Under the pieces are notes generated by a model, which saw only the letters and a list, made by a program, of their open reading frames with translations, did no database searches and had not been told where the DNA came from. A DNA stretch of 64,000 bases from Bacillus sp. SJS (lineage in GTDB: Bacteria; Bacillota; Bacilli; Bacillales; Bacillaceae): contig NZ_JAQV02000022.1 of the NCBI RefSeq assembly GCF_000732485.2, positions 62,001-126,000 on the forward strand, written 5' to 3'. Of the stretch, positions 7,395 to 15,182 are shown piece after piece. Numbering within the stretch: the first letter of the stretch is position 1; the number at the start of each line of letters is the position of its first letter. Both the position numbers and the translations under genes were made by a program.

Positions 7395-8585
7395 ATGTCA
7401 TCAACTGCACCAAAGGCTCCGATCTGGACGAAGAGTTTCATCAGCAACTTCCTGATCAACTTCTTCATCTTCTTAACTTTCTATGCCTTGCTTACCGCCC
7501 TTCCTATTTATGTACTTGAAGATTTAAATAAAACAAATGCGGAAGCCGGTCTAGTCATTACGGTTTTCATGCTTTCCGCCATTCTTGTCCGTCCGGTTTG
7601 GGGAAAGGTGCTTGAAAGGTTTGGAAAAAAACTGTGTCTCGTCATTGGCATGATTTTATTCATGCTTACGACAGTGGTTTACATTTGGGTGGATCAATTT
7701 ACAGGTCTGCTTATCCTGAGGTTCATTCACGGGATTTCGTTCAGCCTGATTACAACAGCAACAGGCGCAATCGCGGCCGACATTATTCCGAAAGAGCGCC
7801 GCGGCGAGGGACTCGGCTACCACGCGATGTCCATGAATCTAGCTGTCGTTTTCGGTCCGTTTCTTTCTCTGACCCTGCTTCAGTTCACCACATTTACTGT
7901 TCTGTTCATGATTTTTTCTGTCATCGCCGCTGCAGGGGTGATTTTCAGTTTTCTTATAAAAATTGAACACATCAAAGTTCCGGCTAGAAAATTCACAGCT
8001 TCTGATTTATTTGAAAAATCCGTCATACCGATTGCTTTGATTGGCGGATTAGTTGCCTTCTCCTACTCCGGTATCATTTCCTTTATTTCGATTTATGCGA
8101 AGAGCATTGGACTCTCCGGAACAGCAAGCTACTTTTTCGTCGTATTTGCTGTTGTCATGCTTTTATCGAGACCTTTCGTCGGCCGGCTTTTTGACCGGAG
8201 AGGTGCTGCCGTTGTCATGATTCCGTCCTTCATCGTCTTTGCCGCAGGTATGCTGATGCTTAGCTTTACGGACGCATCATGGATGCTGCTTGTGTCAGGA
8301 GCCCTGATCGGACTCGGCTACGGTTCACTCGTTCCATGCTTCCAGACGCTGGCCATTCAAAAAGCACATCCTGCACGAAGCGGACATGCGACATCTACCT
8401 TCTTTACGTTTTTTGATATTGGCATCGCATTTGGCTCTTACATTCTTGGCATGCTTGCAGCGAATCTTGGGCTATCAAGCCTCTACTTGTATGCGTCCGG
8501 ACTGATTATCGTCACGCTTTTGATTTTCACTGCCGTTACTCGGAAAAAACAATTGAATTATGTGCCGAAAGAGCATGTATCATAA
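7395..8585 (+). CDS. Major facilitator superfamily exporter (YwoG-like)
   Basis: 396-residue, 12-helix MFS transporter of the drug:H+ antiporter type. Motif A-like loops are seen at WGKVLERFGKKL (loop 2-3) and VGRLFDRRGAAVV (loop 8-9). An IIPKERRGEGLGYH segment sits in loop 4-5, typical of DHA1-type exporters. The ATG at 7395 follows AAAGGAGG. It is most likely cotranscribed with the MarR gene. The substrate is unknown. A terminator closes the unit at 8596-8623. Confidence 0.85.
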   Translation: MSSTAPKAPIWTKSFISNFLINFFIFLTFYALLTALPIYVLEDLNKTNAEAGLVITVFMLSAILVRPVWGKVLERFGKKLCLVIGMILFMLTTVVYIWVDQFTGLLILRFIHGISFSLITTATGAIAADIIPKERRGEGLGYHAMSMNLAVVFGPFLSLTLLQFTTFTVLFMIFSVIAAAGVIFSFLIKIEHIKVPARKFTASDLFEKSVIPIALIGGLVAFSYSGIISFISIYAKSIGLSGTASYFFVVFAVVMLLSRPFVGRLFDRRGAAVVMIPSFIVFAAGMLMLSFTDASWMLLVSGALIGLGYGSLVPCFQTLAIQKAHPARSGHATSTFFTFFDIGIAFGSYILGMLAANLGLSSLYLYASGLIIVTLLIFTAVTRKKQLNYVPKEHVS

Positions 8586-8595
8586 AAGTGATGCA

Positions 8596-8623
8596 GACCA
8601 AATCCCGGTGATTTGGTCTTTTT
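8596..8623 (+). terminator. Terminator of marR-MFS operon
   Basis: GACCAAAT-cccggtg-ATTTGGTC followed by a T tract, 11 bases after the transporter stop codon. Confidence 0.9.
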
Positions 8624-8727
8624 CATGTTTATCATTAGATACTTTTCCAAATTTCTGTTAGAATTAAAGTAAGGAATGTAAGGAAAGTAAGCAATTCCTA
8701 GAAAACAAAGAAACAAGGAGAATGAAC

Positions 8728-8955
8728 ATGGAATTTTCCAAGCTGAGCTCAAAGGGACAGATTACCATCCCTAAGCACATCCGTGAAACGCTGAATCTTC
8801 ATGAAGGAGAACGGATTGCATTTATTGAAAAGGACGGGCTCGTGATTATGACGAAGGCAGATCTTGAATCTCTTCATAATATTCAGGACATTGTAAGTGA
8901 CGAGAAATTCAAACAGCTGATGCGCAAGGCCAAAAACCATCTTAACGAAGAATAA
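8728..8955 (+). CDS. SpoVT/AbrB-type DNA-binding protein heading the kht operon
   Basis: 75 residues. The N-terminal swapped-hairpin AbrB/MazE fold is obvious (FSKLSSKGQITIPKHIRETLNLHEGERIAFIEKDG); a short acidic/basic helix follows. The ATG at 8728 is preferred because AAGGAGA lies 8 bases before it, while the ATG at 8722 is too close. It is 16 bp upstream of khtT. In B. subtilis the first gene of the operon is khtS, a different protein as far as I know, so this may be a local regulator that replaces it. The family also includes antitoxins, but no toxin gene is next to it. Confidence 0.8.
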   Translation: MEFSKLSSKGQITIPKHIRETLNLHEGERIAFIEKDGLVIMTKADLESLHNIQDIVSDEKFKQLMRKAKNHLNEE

Positions 8956-8971
8956 GGAAGGGGTTCATACT

Positions 8972-9469
8972 ATGAACATTCGAGAATGCGATTTACCCGG
9001 AATCGGAAGAAAATTCGAGGCGGTTACCCGCAACAATGACAAAATCACGGTTATCATCCATGACGACGGCAGAAGAGAAATGTACCATTACGATGATGAT
9101 GACCATGAAGAGAGCATCTCCAACATTACCATGAATGATGCAGAAGCAAGGCAGCTTGCCGCGATTCTCGGCGGCATGACCTATAAGCCAAAAGCAATGG
9201 AAAACATTGAGCTGGCGTTCAATGATCTCATTATCGAATGGTTTAAAGTAGAACCGGGCGCACCTGCAGTCAACCAGTCCATCGGGGATATCGATGTCCG
9301 CAGCAATTACGGGATCACCATTATTGCCATTATCAAAAAGAACCAATCGAAGCAGCTCACTCCGGGACCAGAGGCCATCATTGAAGCTGGGGATACATTG
9401 GTGATTTCCGGTGAAAGAAAAGATTTGCGTAATATTATTAAGGATTTACTATCAAATAAGGGGGGATAA
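8972..9469 (+). CDS. khtT: K+/H+ antiporter regulatory subunit KhtT (RCK-C/TrkA-C)
   Basis: 165 residues, the same length as B. subtilis KhtT. A small N-terminal domain (about 1-70) is followed by a TrkA-C/RCK-C domain (about 80-162; EWFKVEPGAPAVNQSIGDIDVRSNYGITIIAIIKK ... PGPEAIIEAGDTLVISGERKDL). In B. subtilis this cytosolic protein gates the KhtU antiporter and has been reported to bind c-di-AMP. It is followed after 6 bp by khtU, so the two are made together. The RBS is AAGGAAGGGG. Confidence 0.92.
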   Translation: MNIRECDLPGIGRKFEAVTRNNDKITVIIHDDGRREMYHYDDDDHEESISNITMNDAEARQLAAILGGMTYKPKAMENIELAFNDLIIEWFKVEPGAPAVNQSIGDIDVRSNYGITIIAIIKKNQSKQLTPGPEAIIEAGDTLVISGERKDLRNIIKDLLSNKGG

Positions 9470-9475
9470 GTATAG

Positions 9476-10705
9476 ATGGATCATTTGATTTTTGAAGTAG
9501 GAACTGCACTGTTATTAGTAGCATTTGCTGCCATACTGGCAGGAAAACTTAATTTCTCCATCATCCCGTTTTTGATTGTGATTGGAATGCTAGTCGGTCC
9601 TCATGCCCCTGTCATTGGCATTATTAACCTCAGGTTCATTGAAAGCGCAGAATTCATTGATTTTCTGGGGCGCATCGGGATTCTTTTCCTTCTCTTCTAC
9701 CTCGGTCTGGAATTCTCTGTCGGAAAACTCATAAAGTCTGGTAAATCGATTGTAGTTGGCGGAAGCATCTATATTTCCATCAACTTCGCTCTCGGATTCC
9801 TCTACGCGCTGATTATGGGCTTTCCGATATTAGAAGTCTTGATTATTGCAGGAATCATCACCATCTCATCAAGTGCCATCGTTGCAAAAGTGCTCGTGGA
9901 TCTGCGCCGTACCGGGAATAAGGAAACGGAACTGATACTGGGCATCATCATGTTCGAGGACATCTTTTTAGCGGTCTACCTCTCCGTTGTCTCCGGTTTG
10001 ATTTTGGGAGACTCCACGTCAATCGGCGGAACCATCATGTCCGTTCTGATTGCCCTTGGCTATATGCTGGCTTTCTTTATTATTGCAAGAAAAGCCACAC
10101 CTCTTTTAAACAAATTACTCAACATCTCGTCTGATGAAATTTTTATCATCGTCGTGTTTGCGGCTTTGTTCTTCATTGCCGGATTTTCAGAAACGATCCA
10201 TGTTGCCGAAGCAATCGGTGCCTTGCTGCTTGGTCTGGTCTTCTCTGAAACCAATCAGGGTGAACGAATCGAACATCTCGTCGTCCCATTCCGCGACTTT
10301 TTCGGCGCTATCTTCTTTTTCAGCTTTGGATTAAGCATTGATCCATTCACACTCGGAGGGGCGGTATGGCTTGCACTCGGTGCTGTAGCTATTACAATCA
10401 TCGGGAACTTCGTTGCAGGCATGATTGCTGGAAGAAGAGCAGGCTTATCCCATAAAGCCTCAGCCAACATCGGACTGACTATTGTATCCCGCGGGGAATT
10501 CTCCATCATCATGGCCAATCTGGGGTTATCAGGCGGTCTGATGACCGTACTGCAGCCATTTTCGGCACTCTATGTGCTCATTCTCGCCATCCTTGGACCA
10601 TTGCTCACGAAGGAATCCAAGCATATTTACAACGCGCTTAACAAGGTCTTCAAGTGGAAACAGCCGAAGGAAAAAGTGAAAGTGAAAGAAAACGTCCTTC
10701 CATAA
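9476..10705 (+). CDS. khtU: CPA2-family K+/H+ antiporter KhtU
   Basis: 409-residue membrane protein of the KefB/KhtU class with about 12-13 helices. It exports K+ (and other monovalent cations) in exchange for protons at the cell membrane. Seen: GRIGILFLLFYLGLEFSVGKL (helix 3), the ion-pathway stretch IMFEDIFLAVYLSVVSG, LLLGLVFSETNQGERIEHLVVPFRDFFGAIFFFSFGLSID and the C-terminal SRGEFSIIMANLG motif. A lysine-rich tail follows. RBS AAGGGGGG. The regulatory subunit lies immediately upstream, as in B. subtilis. There is no attached RCK domain, which agrees with a separate KhtT. Confidence 0.92.
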   Translation: MDHLIFEVGTALLLVAFAAILAGKLNFSIIPFLIVIGMLVGPHAPVIGIINLRFIESAEFIDFLGRIGILFLLFYLGLEFSVGKLIKSGKSIVVGGSIYISINFALGFLYALIMGFPILEVLIIAGIITISSSAIVAKVLVDLRRTGNKETELILGIIMFEDIFLAVYLSVVSGLILGDSTSIGGTIMSVLIALGYMLAFFIIARKATPLLNKLLNISSDEIFIIVVFAALFFIAGFSETIHVAEAIGALLLGLVFSETNQGERIEHLVVPFRDFFGAIFFFSFGLSIDPFTLGGAVWLALGAVAITIIGNFVAGMIAGRRAGLSHKASANIGLTIVSRGEFSIIMANLGLSGGLMTVLQPFSALYVLILAILGPLLTKESKHIYNALNKVFKWKQPKEKVKVKENVLP

Positions 10706-10713
10706 GAAATGGG

Positions 10714-10744
10714 AAAGCCTAAGAATATTCTCTTGGGCTTTTTT
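10714..10744. terminator. Bidirectional terminator between khtU and bmrA
   Basis: AAAGCCTAAGA and TCTTGGGCTTT pair, with one G-U, around a 6-nt loop; A and T tracts flank it. It serves the convergent kht operon and bmrA. Confidence 0.85.
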
Positions 10745-10751
10745 GGTTCAA

Positions 10752-12506
10752 TCAATTCGCCGCTTCCAGCTGAAGCTGTTTTTCGGCTAGCTTCCTGTAT
10801 AGTGTGTGAGCGTTCAATAATTCTTCATGTGTTCCCTGTCCGGTCAGTCTTCCGTTTTCCAATACAAGAATCTGGTCTGCATCAACAACTGTGGATAATC
10901 TGTGGGCAATGACAAAAGTCGTCCTTCCCTTCATCAGGTTTTTCAGTGCATGCTGAACAAGAACCTCTGATTCGCTGTCGAGATTAGAGGTTGCTTCATC
11001 AAGCAGCAGCAGGGACGGATTTTTTAAAATGGCTCTTGCGATGGCAATACGCTGCCTTTGCCCTCCCGAAAGCTTGACTCCCCGCTCCCCAACCTCCGTT
11101 TCATAGCGGTCCGGCATTTTTTCGATAAACTCCGCTGCATTGGCAAGCCGGGCCGCGTTCTCCACTTCTGAATCCGCAATTTCCCGCTCAAGACCATAGC
11201 AAATATTATCCCGGATCGAACCGGACATAATCGGACTGTCCTGAGATACGTAGCCAATCTGCTTTCTCCAGCTGCGCAGGTCAAGGGTGCTGATATCCTG
11301 CCCGTCGATTTTCACGGCACCTGACACAGGTTTGTAAAAGCGTTCGATTAGAGAAAAAATGGTCGTCTTCCCGCCGCCGCTCGGTCCGACGAGGGCCACC
11401 GTTTTGCTGGGGGCAATGGTAAACGAAAGATCAGTTAAAATTGGTTTATCCTCTGAATAGCTGAAATGAATGTTCTCAAAGCGCACCTCTTTTTTCAGCA
11501 CGTCCGCTTCTGAATGTCCATTCTGCTCCGTTTTCAGACTGAGCAAGTCATGAATACGGTCTGTCGCTCCCATCGCTTTTTGAAAGGCAGTAAAAAACGA
11601 AGCAAGCTGGGTGAATGGAACGATAATTTGAAAGACGTAGATAATGATGGCGACCAATGTCCCTGCCGTTAAGCTTCCGGTCGCTACCCTCACCCCTCCA
11701 TAGCCAATCAGGATGACAAGAACGACCATCATAATCGTTGTCATGAACGGACTAACCACCGCCTGAATCTTCGCTTCCCGAAGGCCCAGTCTGAACAAAT
11801 GGCCAATACCGCTTCTGCCCTTTTCTTCTTCAATCTTTTCGCCGCTGTAGGCCTTCACGAGTCTGACCTCACCAAGGACCCGTCCAAGATCACCGCTGAA
11901 AGAAGCCATTCCATCCTGTGTCGCTTTCGAGATTTTATACATTTTCCTTCCCATCGGCCATAGCAAAAGCATGGATAGAGGAATGACGGCAAGCATAATC
12001 GCTGTCATTTTCCAGTCAAGCATAAAGAGGATAATGACAGAACCTGCAATGGCAATGATTCCGGATATGAATGTAACAAGATGATTGGTAATCAATGTTT
12101 TGATCGTATTCGTATCCTGCGTAATCCGGCTCATCGTTTCCCCGGACTGATGCTGATCAAAATAAGAAACAGGGAGCTTTAAAATGTGTCCCCACAGCTG
12201 TTCGCGGATTCCTTTTACGATAACTTCCCCAATATACATCAGCATATAATAGGAAAACCCCGCTCCAATGGATTGCAGCACGAATGCACCAATCAGAAGG
12301 AAAATCATCCCTGTACTTAAAGCTGCAGCTCCTGCCTGATCCACCAGTTGCTTTGTAAAGATTGGCACAATCAAACCGGCTCCTGTTTCAAGCAGGCTTA
12401 AAAACAAAACGGAAACAATCATCCAGGTGGCGGGTTTATGTTTTTTCAGCAGGTTTATAAAGGCATCCAGCTGCTGTTTATCTGCTTTTTTTGCTTGTTC
12501 AGCCAT
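10752..12506 (-). CDS. bmrA: Multidrug ABC exporter (half transporter) BmrA
   Basis: 584-residue homodimeric type IV ABC exporter: six membrane helices (about 20-310) then a nucleotide-binding domain. Visible: LPVSYFDQHQSGETMSRITQDTN coupling region, Walker A GPSGGGKTT, Q-loop YVSQDSPIMSGSIRDNI, signature LSGGQRQRIAIARA, Walker B LLLLDEATSNLD and H-loop IAHRLST. All catalytic residues are canonical, so a homodimer is expected. The sequence follows B. subtilis BmrA closely along its length, for example in the CYGLER and YETEVGERG segments. The ATG at 12506 overlaps the end of the upstream MerR gene, so the MerR promoter drives both. The likely role is drug extrusion induced by a compound bound to MerR. 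Confidence 0.9.
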   Translation of the reverse strand: MAEQAKKADKQQLDAFINLLKKHKPATWMIVSVLFLSLLETGAGLIVPIFTKQLVDQAGAAALSTGMIFLLIGAFVLQSIGAGFSYYMLMYIGEVIVKGIREQLWGHILKLPVSYFDQHQSGETMSRITQDTNTIKTLITNHLVTFISGIIAIAGSVIILFMLDWKMTAIMLAVIPLSMLLLWPMGRKMYKISKATQDGMASFSGDLGRVLGEVRLVKAYSGEKIEEEKGRSGIGHLFRLGLREAKIQAVVSPFMTTIMMVVLVILIGYGGVRVATGSLTAGTLVAIIIYVFQIIVPFTQLASFFTAFQKAMGATDRIHDLLSLKTEQNGHSEADVLKKEVRFENIHFSYSEDKPILTDLSFTIAPSKTVALVGPSGGGKTTIFSLIERFYKPVSGAVKIDGQDISTLDLRSWRKQIGYVSQDSPIMSGSIRDNICYGLEREIADSEVENAARLANAAEFIEKMPDRYETEVGERGVKLSGGQRQRIAIARAILKNPSLLLLDEATSNLDSESEVLVQHALKNLMKGRTTFVIAHRLSTVVDADQILVLENGRLTGQGTHEELLNAHTLYRKLAEKQLQLEAAN

Positions 12507-13281
12507 GACTGTGAATTCCCCTCCCAGTGTAGTAATGTTCAAAAGCTTTTTCTATTAATTTCTCCTCCTGCCTTGTAAACGGAGAAACAGAGAAAATGTC
12601 TTGTTCTGCCCTCTCTCCTATCCGCTCCCAATCAAGGTCCATAGAAATCATGTCCGTCAAAATGTCCTGTTCTCCCAGTATTCCAGCAAGCATGTCCAGG
12701 CATTCACCGACAAGACTCTGAACCTCCGGAGATTCAGGTTTCCGGGTCCTCAGCGCTTCCTTCATCTCCTGGAAAAGCAAAGCCGTCTTTTTATGCAGAT
12801 CCAGCCATTCATCCTCTGTAATGCTCTCGACCCGTTTTGTATACTTTTCAGGAAAATGCTTTTTTACCCAATCCATATGTTCCTCTTCATTTTGGATGCT
12901 GTCGATTACAAACGAGAGAATCTGCAGGTTCGGACGCTTCTCTGTTTCGAGAATTCCTATTGCATGGTCCAGAGAGAGAATAACCCGGTTTAAATGATTC
13001 TGCTTTTGTGTCATTAGCTCCTTTTGCATCCTAAGCGAGGATGTTAAATCTCCATCAGCTGCAGCAAGCAGTTCCCGGATCTGCTGGAGACTGAAATCCA
13101 GGAACTTAAGCGAAAGAATTTGCTGAAGAACGACTAAATCATCATCCTTGTAATACCTCCGTCCAGACTCGCTGACGAAGCTTGGCTTGAGCATTTCCTG
13201 CTGATCATAATAGCGGAGTGTCCGGACTGTTACGCCGGTCTTTTTTGCAAATTGTCCGATCGTATATAAGGCTTCATTCAC
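12499..13281 (-). CDS. MerR-family drug-responsive activator (TipAS-type sensor domain)
   Basis: 260-residue MerR regulator. The N-terminal helix-turn-helix is TIGQFAKKTGVTVRTLRYYDQQEML..., followed by a dimerisation coil (about 75-110). The C-terminal helical domain (about 130-258, with EDEWLDLHKKTALLFQEMKEAL) resembles the TipAS antibiotic-binding domain of TipA and Mta. The start is the GTG at 13281, 8 nt after GGGAGG. ATGs at 13287 and 13305 are rejected: the first is only 2 nt from the site and the second lies inside the -10 element. It overlaps bmrA by 8 bp. The protein should bind in the 19-bp spacer of its own promoter and activate the operon when a drug binds. Confidence 0.88.
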   Translation of the reverse strand: MNEALYTIGQFAKKTGVTVRTLRYYDQQEMLKPSFVSESGRRYYKDDDLVVLQQILSLKFLDFSLQQIRELLAAADGDLTSSLRMQKELMTQKQNHLNRVILSLDHAIGILETEKRPNLQILSFVIDSIQNEEEHMDWVKKHFPEKYTKRVESITEDEWLDLHKKTALLFQEMKEALRTRKPESPEVQSLVGECLDMLAGILGEQDILTDMISMDLDWERIGERAEQDIFSVSPFTRQEEKLIEKAFEHYYTGRGIHSHG

Positions 13282-13303
13282 TGGCATGACCTCCCATGCC
13301 TTC

Positions 13304-13334
13304 ATTATATATCCTGACGTTACGTCAGAATCAA
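13304..13334 (-). promoter_or_regulatory. MerR-type promoter with 19-bp spacer and spacer palindrome
   Basis: On the minus strand, -35 TTGATT (13329-13334) and -10 TATAAT (13304-13309) are separated by 19 bp. The spacer holds a perfect 15-bp palindrome, CTGACGT-A-ACGTCAG (13314-13328). An over-long spacer filled by the operator is the hallmark of MerR-activated promoters. It decides the start codon of the regulator gene. Confidence 0.93.
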
Positions 13335-13380
13335 GTCCAATCAGGATAAAAATGGTATACTATTTCTGAGGTGATAAAAC

Positions 13381-13620
13381 ATGGCGAAAAGCAAAGCCAG
13401 TAAACGAAGAGAGCATAAAATTCGCAGCGGCGGGTTCGACCCAAGCGCATTGAGAGGATCTGCTCCCGACTACAGCATGCACGAACGCAAAACGATGACC
13501 AAACAGGAAAAGTGGAAAAAACAACTATCCAAACACAAAAAGCGATCCCTTCCCGGTAACGGTGATGAAGGAATCGCTTTTTTGTATGGGGGAGTTGGGA
13601 GAGCGCGCAGATTTTGTTGA
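13381..13620 (+). CDS. Small basic protein, unknown function
   Basis: 79 residues. The first 56 or so are very Lys/Arg rich (MAKSKASKRREHKIRSGGF...) and look like a nucleic-acid- or ribosome-associated small protein; the ATG follows GAGGTG. I do not recognise a named family. The last ~23 codons run through a terminator-like hairpin (13537-13583) and encode a composition unlike the rest. The original stop may have been lost, extending the protein. Coding potential of the first part is moderate to good; the tail is doubtful. Confidence 0.55.
   Translation: MAKSKASKRREHKIRSGGFDPSALRGSAPDYSMHERKTMTKQEKWKKQLSKHKKRSLPGNGDEGIAFLYGGVGRARRFC
13537..13583 (+). terminator. Terminator hairpin inside the end of the small basic gene
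   Basis: AAAAGCGATCCCTTC and GAAGGAATCGCTTTT pair with a single mismatch and are followed by a T tract. The hairpin lies within the reading frame of the 79-codon gene rather than after it. Confidence 0.75.
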
Positions 13621-13626
13621 AATTCG

Positions 13627-13727
13627 TCGTTTGGCCCGTATTTGGCTCGAGTTGGCCCGCATCTGCTCCGAGTAGGCCCGTATTTGCCTCAAGTTGGCCC
13701 GCATTCGTCTCCAGTTAACCCCGTTGC
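13627..13727. repeat. 21-bp tandem minisatellite (about 4-5 units)
   Basis: Four consecutive units have the form T(T/A)GGCCCG(T/C)AT followed by a variable 10-bp end; examples are TTGGCCCGCATCTGCTCCGAG and TAGGCCCGTATTTGCCTCAAG. A decayed fifth begins TTAACCCC. The 21-bp period makes one frame read as heptads (RVGPHLL, RVGPYLP, QVGPHSS), but that frame has no credible start context and I treat it as non-coding. Confidence 0.8.
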
Positions 13728-13788
13728 CCCTACTACCAGCTTTGCCTGTTTATACCGTCCCATAAAAATAGCCAACCACCCCATCGGG

Positions 13789-14124
13789 TCATTGGCCAAT
13801 CTGTTCTCCACAATCCTGTTCAATCCAGTTTTGCGACCAGTTTTCAATTTCTCTCAATATAGGTTCAAGTGCTAAGCCTTTATCTGTAAGCGAATATTCG
13901 ATGCGGACGGGAGATTCAGGGATGATGTTGCGTTTTACAACACCGTTCTGTTCAAGATCCTTCAGCCTGTCTGATAGGACTCTTCCGCTGATGGATGTCG
14001 ATGCTTCAAGTACACTGAATCGTTTTGGTCCATCGAGAAGCTGATGGATGATTAGGCCTGTCCACCGTTTGCCTAGCATGTTAATGGCTTGTTCGAACCT
14101 TGGGCAAATGTTTAATGGCTCCAT
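13789..14124 (-). CDS. HxlR/YodB-family redox regulator
   Basis: 111-residue winged-helix repressor. The N-terminal Cys (MEPLNICPRF, Cys7) is in the position of the redox-active Cys6 of YodB and Cys7 of CatR. The HxlR core follows: GKRWTGLIIHQLLDGPKRFSVLEAS, ISGRVLSDRLKDLEQNGVV, YSLTDKGLAL. A second Cys near the C-terminus (EQDCGEQ) could form the intersubunit disulfide seen in YodB. The ATG at 14124 follows AGGAGTGAG. It is divergent from a dioxygenase and a nitroreductase gene with TTACT...AGTAA palindromes between. The expected role is derepression of those genes by quinones or diamide-type stress. YodB and CatR cannot be told apart here. Confidence 0.85.
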   Translation of the reverse strand: MEPLNICPRFEQAINMLGKRWTGLIIHQLLDGPKRFSVLEASTSISGRVLSDRLKDLEQNGVVKRNIIPESPVRIEYSLTDKGLALEPILREIENWSQNWIEQDCGEQIGQ

Positions 14125-14199
14125 TTTTCTCACTCCTGTTGTTTTATTATATATCATGATTACAAAAAATAAAAAAGTTACAATTTACAACTAAGTTAC

Positions 14200-14262
14200 T
14201 TGACATATATTCACAGACATCATATAGTTACTTACATAAAGTAACTTATTTACTCTAAGTAA
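14200..14262 (+). promoter_or_regulatory. Promoter with two HxlR-type operators
   Basis: TTGACA (14200-14205), 17-nt spacer and TATAGT (14223-14228). A perfect inverted repeat, AGTTACTT-acata-AAGTAACT (14226-14246), overlaps the -10 and start point. A second, TTACT-cta-AGTAA (14250-14262), follows. Both resemble YodB/CatR sites with TTACT...AGTAA arms. Further GTTAC half-sites lie upstream near 14177 and 14195. Confidence 0.85.
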
Positions 14263-14278
14263 TTAATAGGAGGGTTTC

Positions 14279-15133
14279 ATGATGAAATTTCAGCAGCATC
14301 CATACACATATGTAAGCACAGTAACTCTTCTGACTGGCGATTTGAAGAGGGCAGAGGAATTTTATACATCCATCATCGGTTTAAACGTTCTGGAAAAATC
14401 ACAGGAAGAGGTGTCTTTGACGGCAGATGGTGTCCATCCGATTCTTACGCTCCAACAGCAGAATGATATGATGCAGAAGGAGCCGCGCCGGACCGGACTG
14501 TATCACTTTGCTATTTTGCTTCCTTCAAGAAAGGACTTATCATCGTTTCTTCACCATTTGATTCATACCCAATATCCGATCCAAGGCGCCTCCGATCATC
14601 TTGTGAGTGAAGCCATCTATTTCGCAGATCCGGATGGCAATGGAATCGAAATCTACGCGGACCGTCCTTCTGATCATTGGCGCTGGACCGATGGGCAGAT
14701 TGAAATGGCCACCCATGCGCTCCAAGCGGAAAATCTCCTGTCTGAGAGTACTCTGGCTGATTGGCGCGGCATGCCTGCTGACACCGTAATGGGCCACATT
14801 CATCTCCATGTTTCAAATCTTGACGATGCAAAACGCTTTTACACGGAAGGCCTTGGGTTTGAAGTGGTCTCGAAATACGGAAATCAGGCACTCTTTATCT
14901 CAACTGGCGGCTATCATCACCATCTTGGACTGAATACATGGAACGGAGCAGGTGCCGCCAAGCCTTCTGAAAACAGCGTAAGGATGGGCTCCTTCACCAT
15001 CGTTTACCCAAGTGCCGAAGAAAGACAAAACGCAGCCAGCCGGCTTGAAAAGCTTGGAGCAGAGACCGTCACTAAGGATGATGTGATCCTCGCAGCTGAT
15101 CCTTCCGGAAATTGGATTCATCTGGCTGTTTAA
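14279..15133 (+). CDS. catE: Two-module VOC dioxygenase, CatE (catechol-2,3-dioxygenase) type
   Basis: 284 residues with two vicinal-oxygen-chelate modules (about 8-125 and 168-284), the size of B. subtilis CatE/YfiE. Diagnostic segments: TGLYHFAILLPSRKDL, ADPDGNGIEIYADRPSDHW, DTVMGHIHLHVSNLDDAKRFY and GGYHHHLGLNTWNG. His in GHIHLHV and HHHLG and an acidic residue are the probable Fe(II) ligands; extradiol cleavage of catechols is the known family reaction. Directly behind an HxlR-controlled promoter and 49 bp before a nitroreductase, so it probably belongs to a quinone/catechol detoxification operon. The DoxX partner found beside catE in B. subtilis (catD) is not here; a DoxX gene lies 17 kb away. 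Confidence 0.85.
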   Translation: MMKFQQHPYTYVSTVTLLTGDLKRAEEFYTSIIGLNVLEKSQEEVSLTADGVHPILTLQQQNDMMQKEPRRTGLYHFAILLPSRKDLSSFLHHLIHTQYPIQGASDHLVSEAIYFADPDGNGIEIYADRPSDHWRWTDGQIEMATHALQAENLLSESTLADWRGMPADTVMGHIHLHVSNLDDAKRFYTEGLGFEVVSKYGNQALFISTGGYHHHLGLNTWNGAGAAKPSENSVRMGSFTIVYPSAEERQNAASRLEKLGAETVTKDDVILAADPSGNWIHLAV

Positions 15134-15182
15134 AAAGGGCAGGCTATTTATATAAAACTTACTGAGAGAAGAGGAAACGACA

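Noticed and set aside
8728-8955. Antitoxin of a MazE-type toxin-antitoxin pair
   Set aside because: The next gene is khtT, not a toxin, and the operon context is ion transport.
13627-13727. Possible CRISPR array
   Set aside because: Units are contiguous with no spacers, and there are no cas genes.
13642-13875. 77-codon frame with heptad repeats over the minisatellite
   Set aside because: The heptads arise from a 21-bp DNA repeat; it has no ribosome site and runs into the HxlR gene on the other strand.
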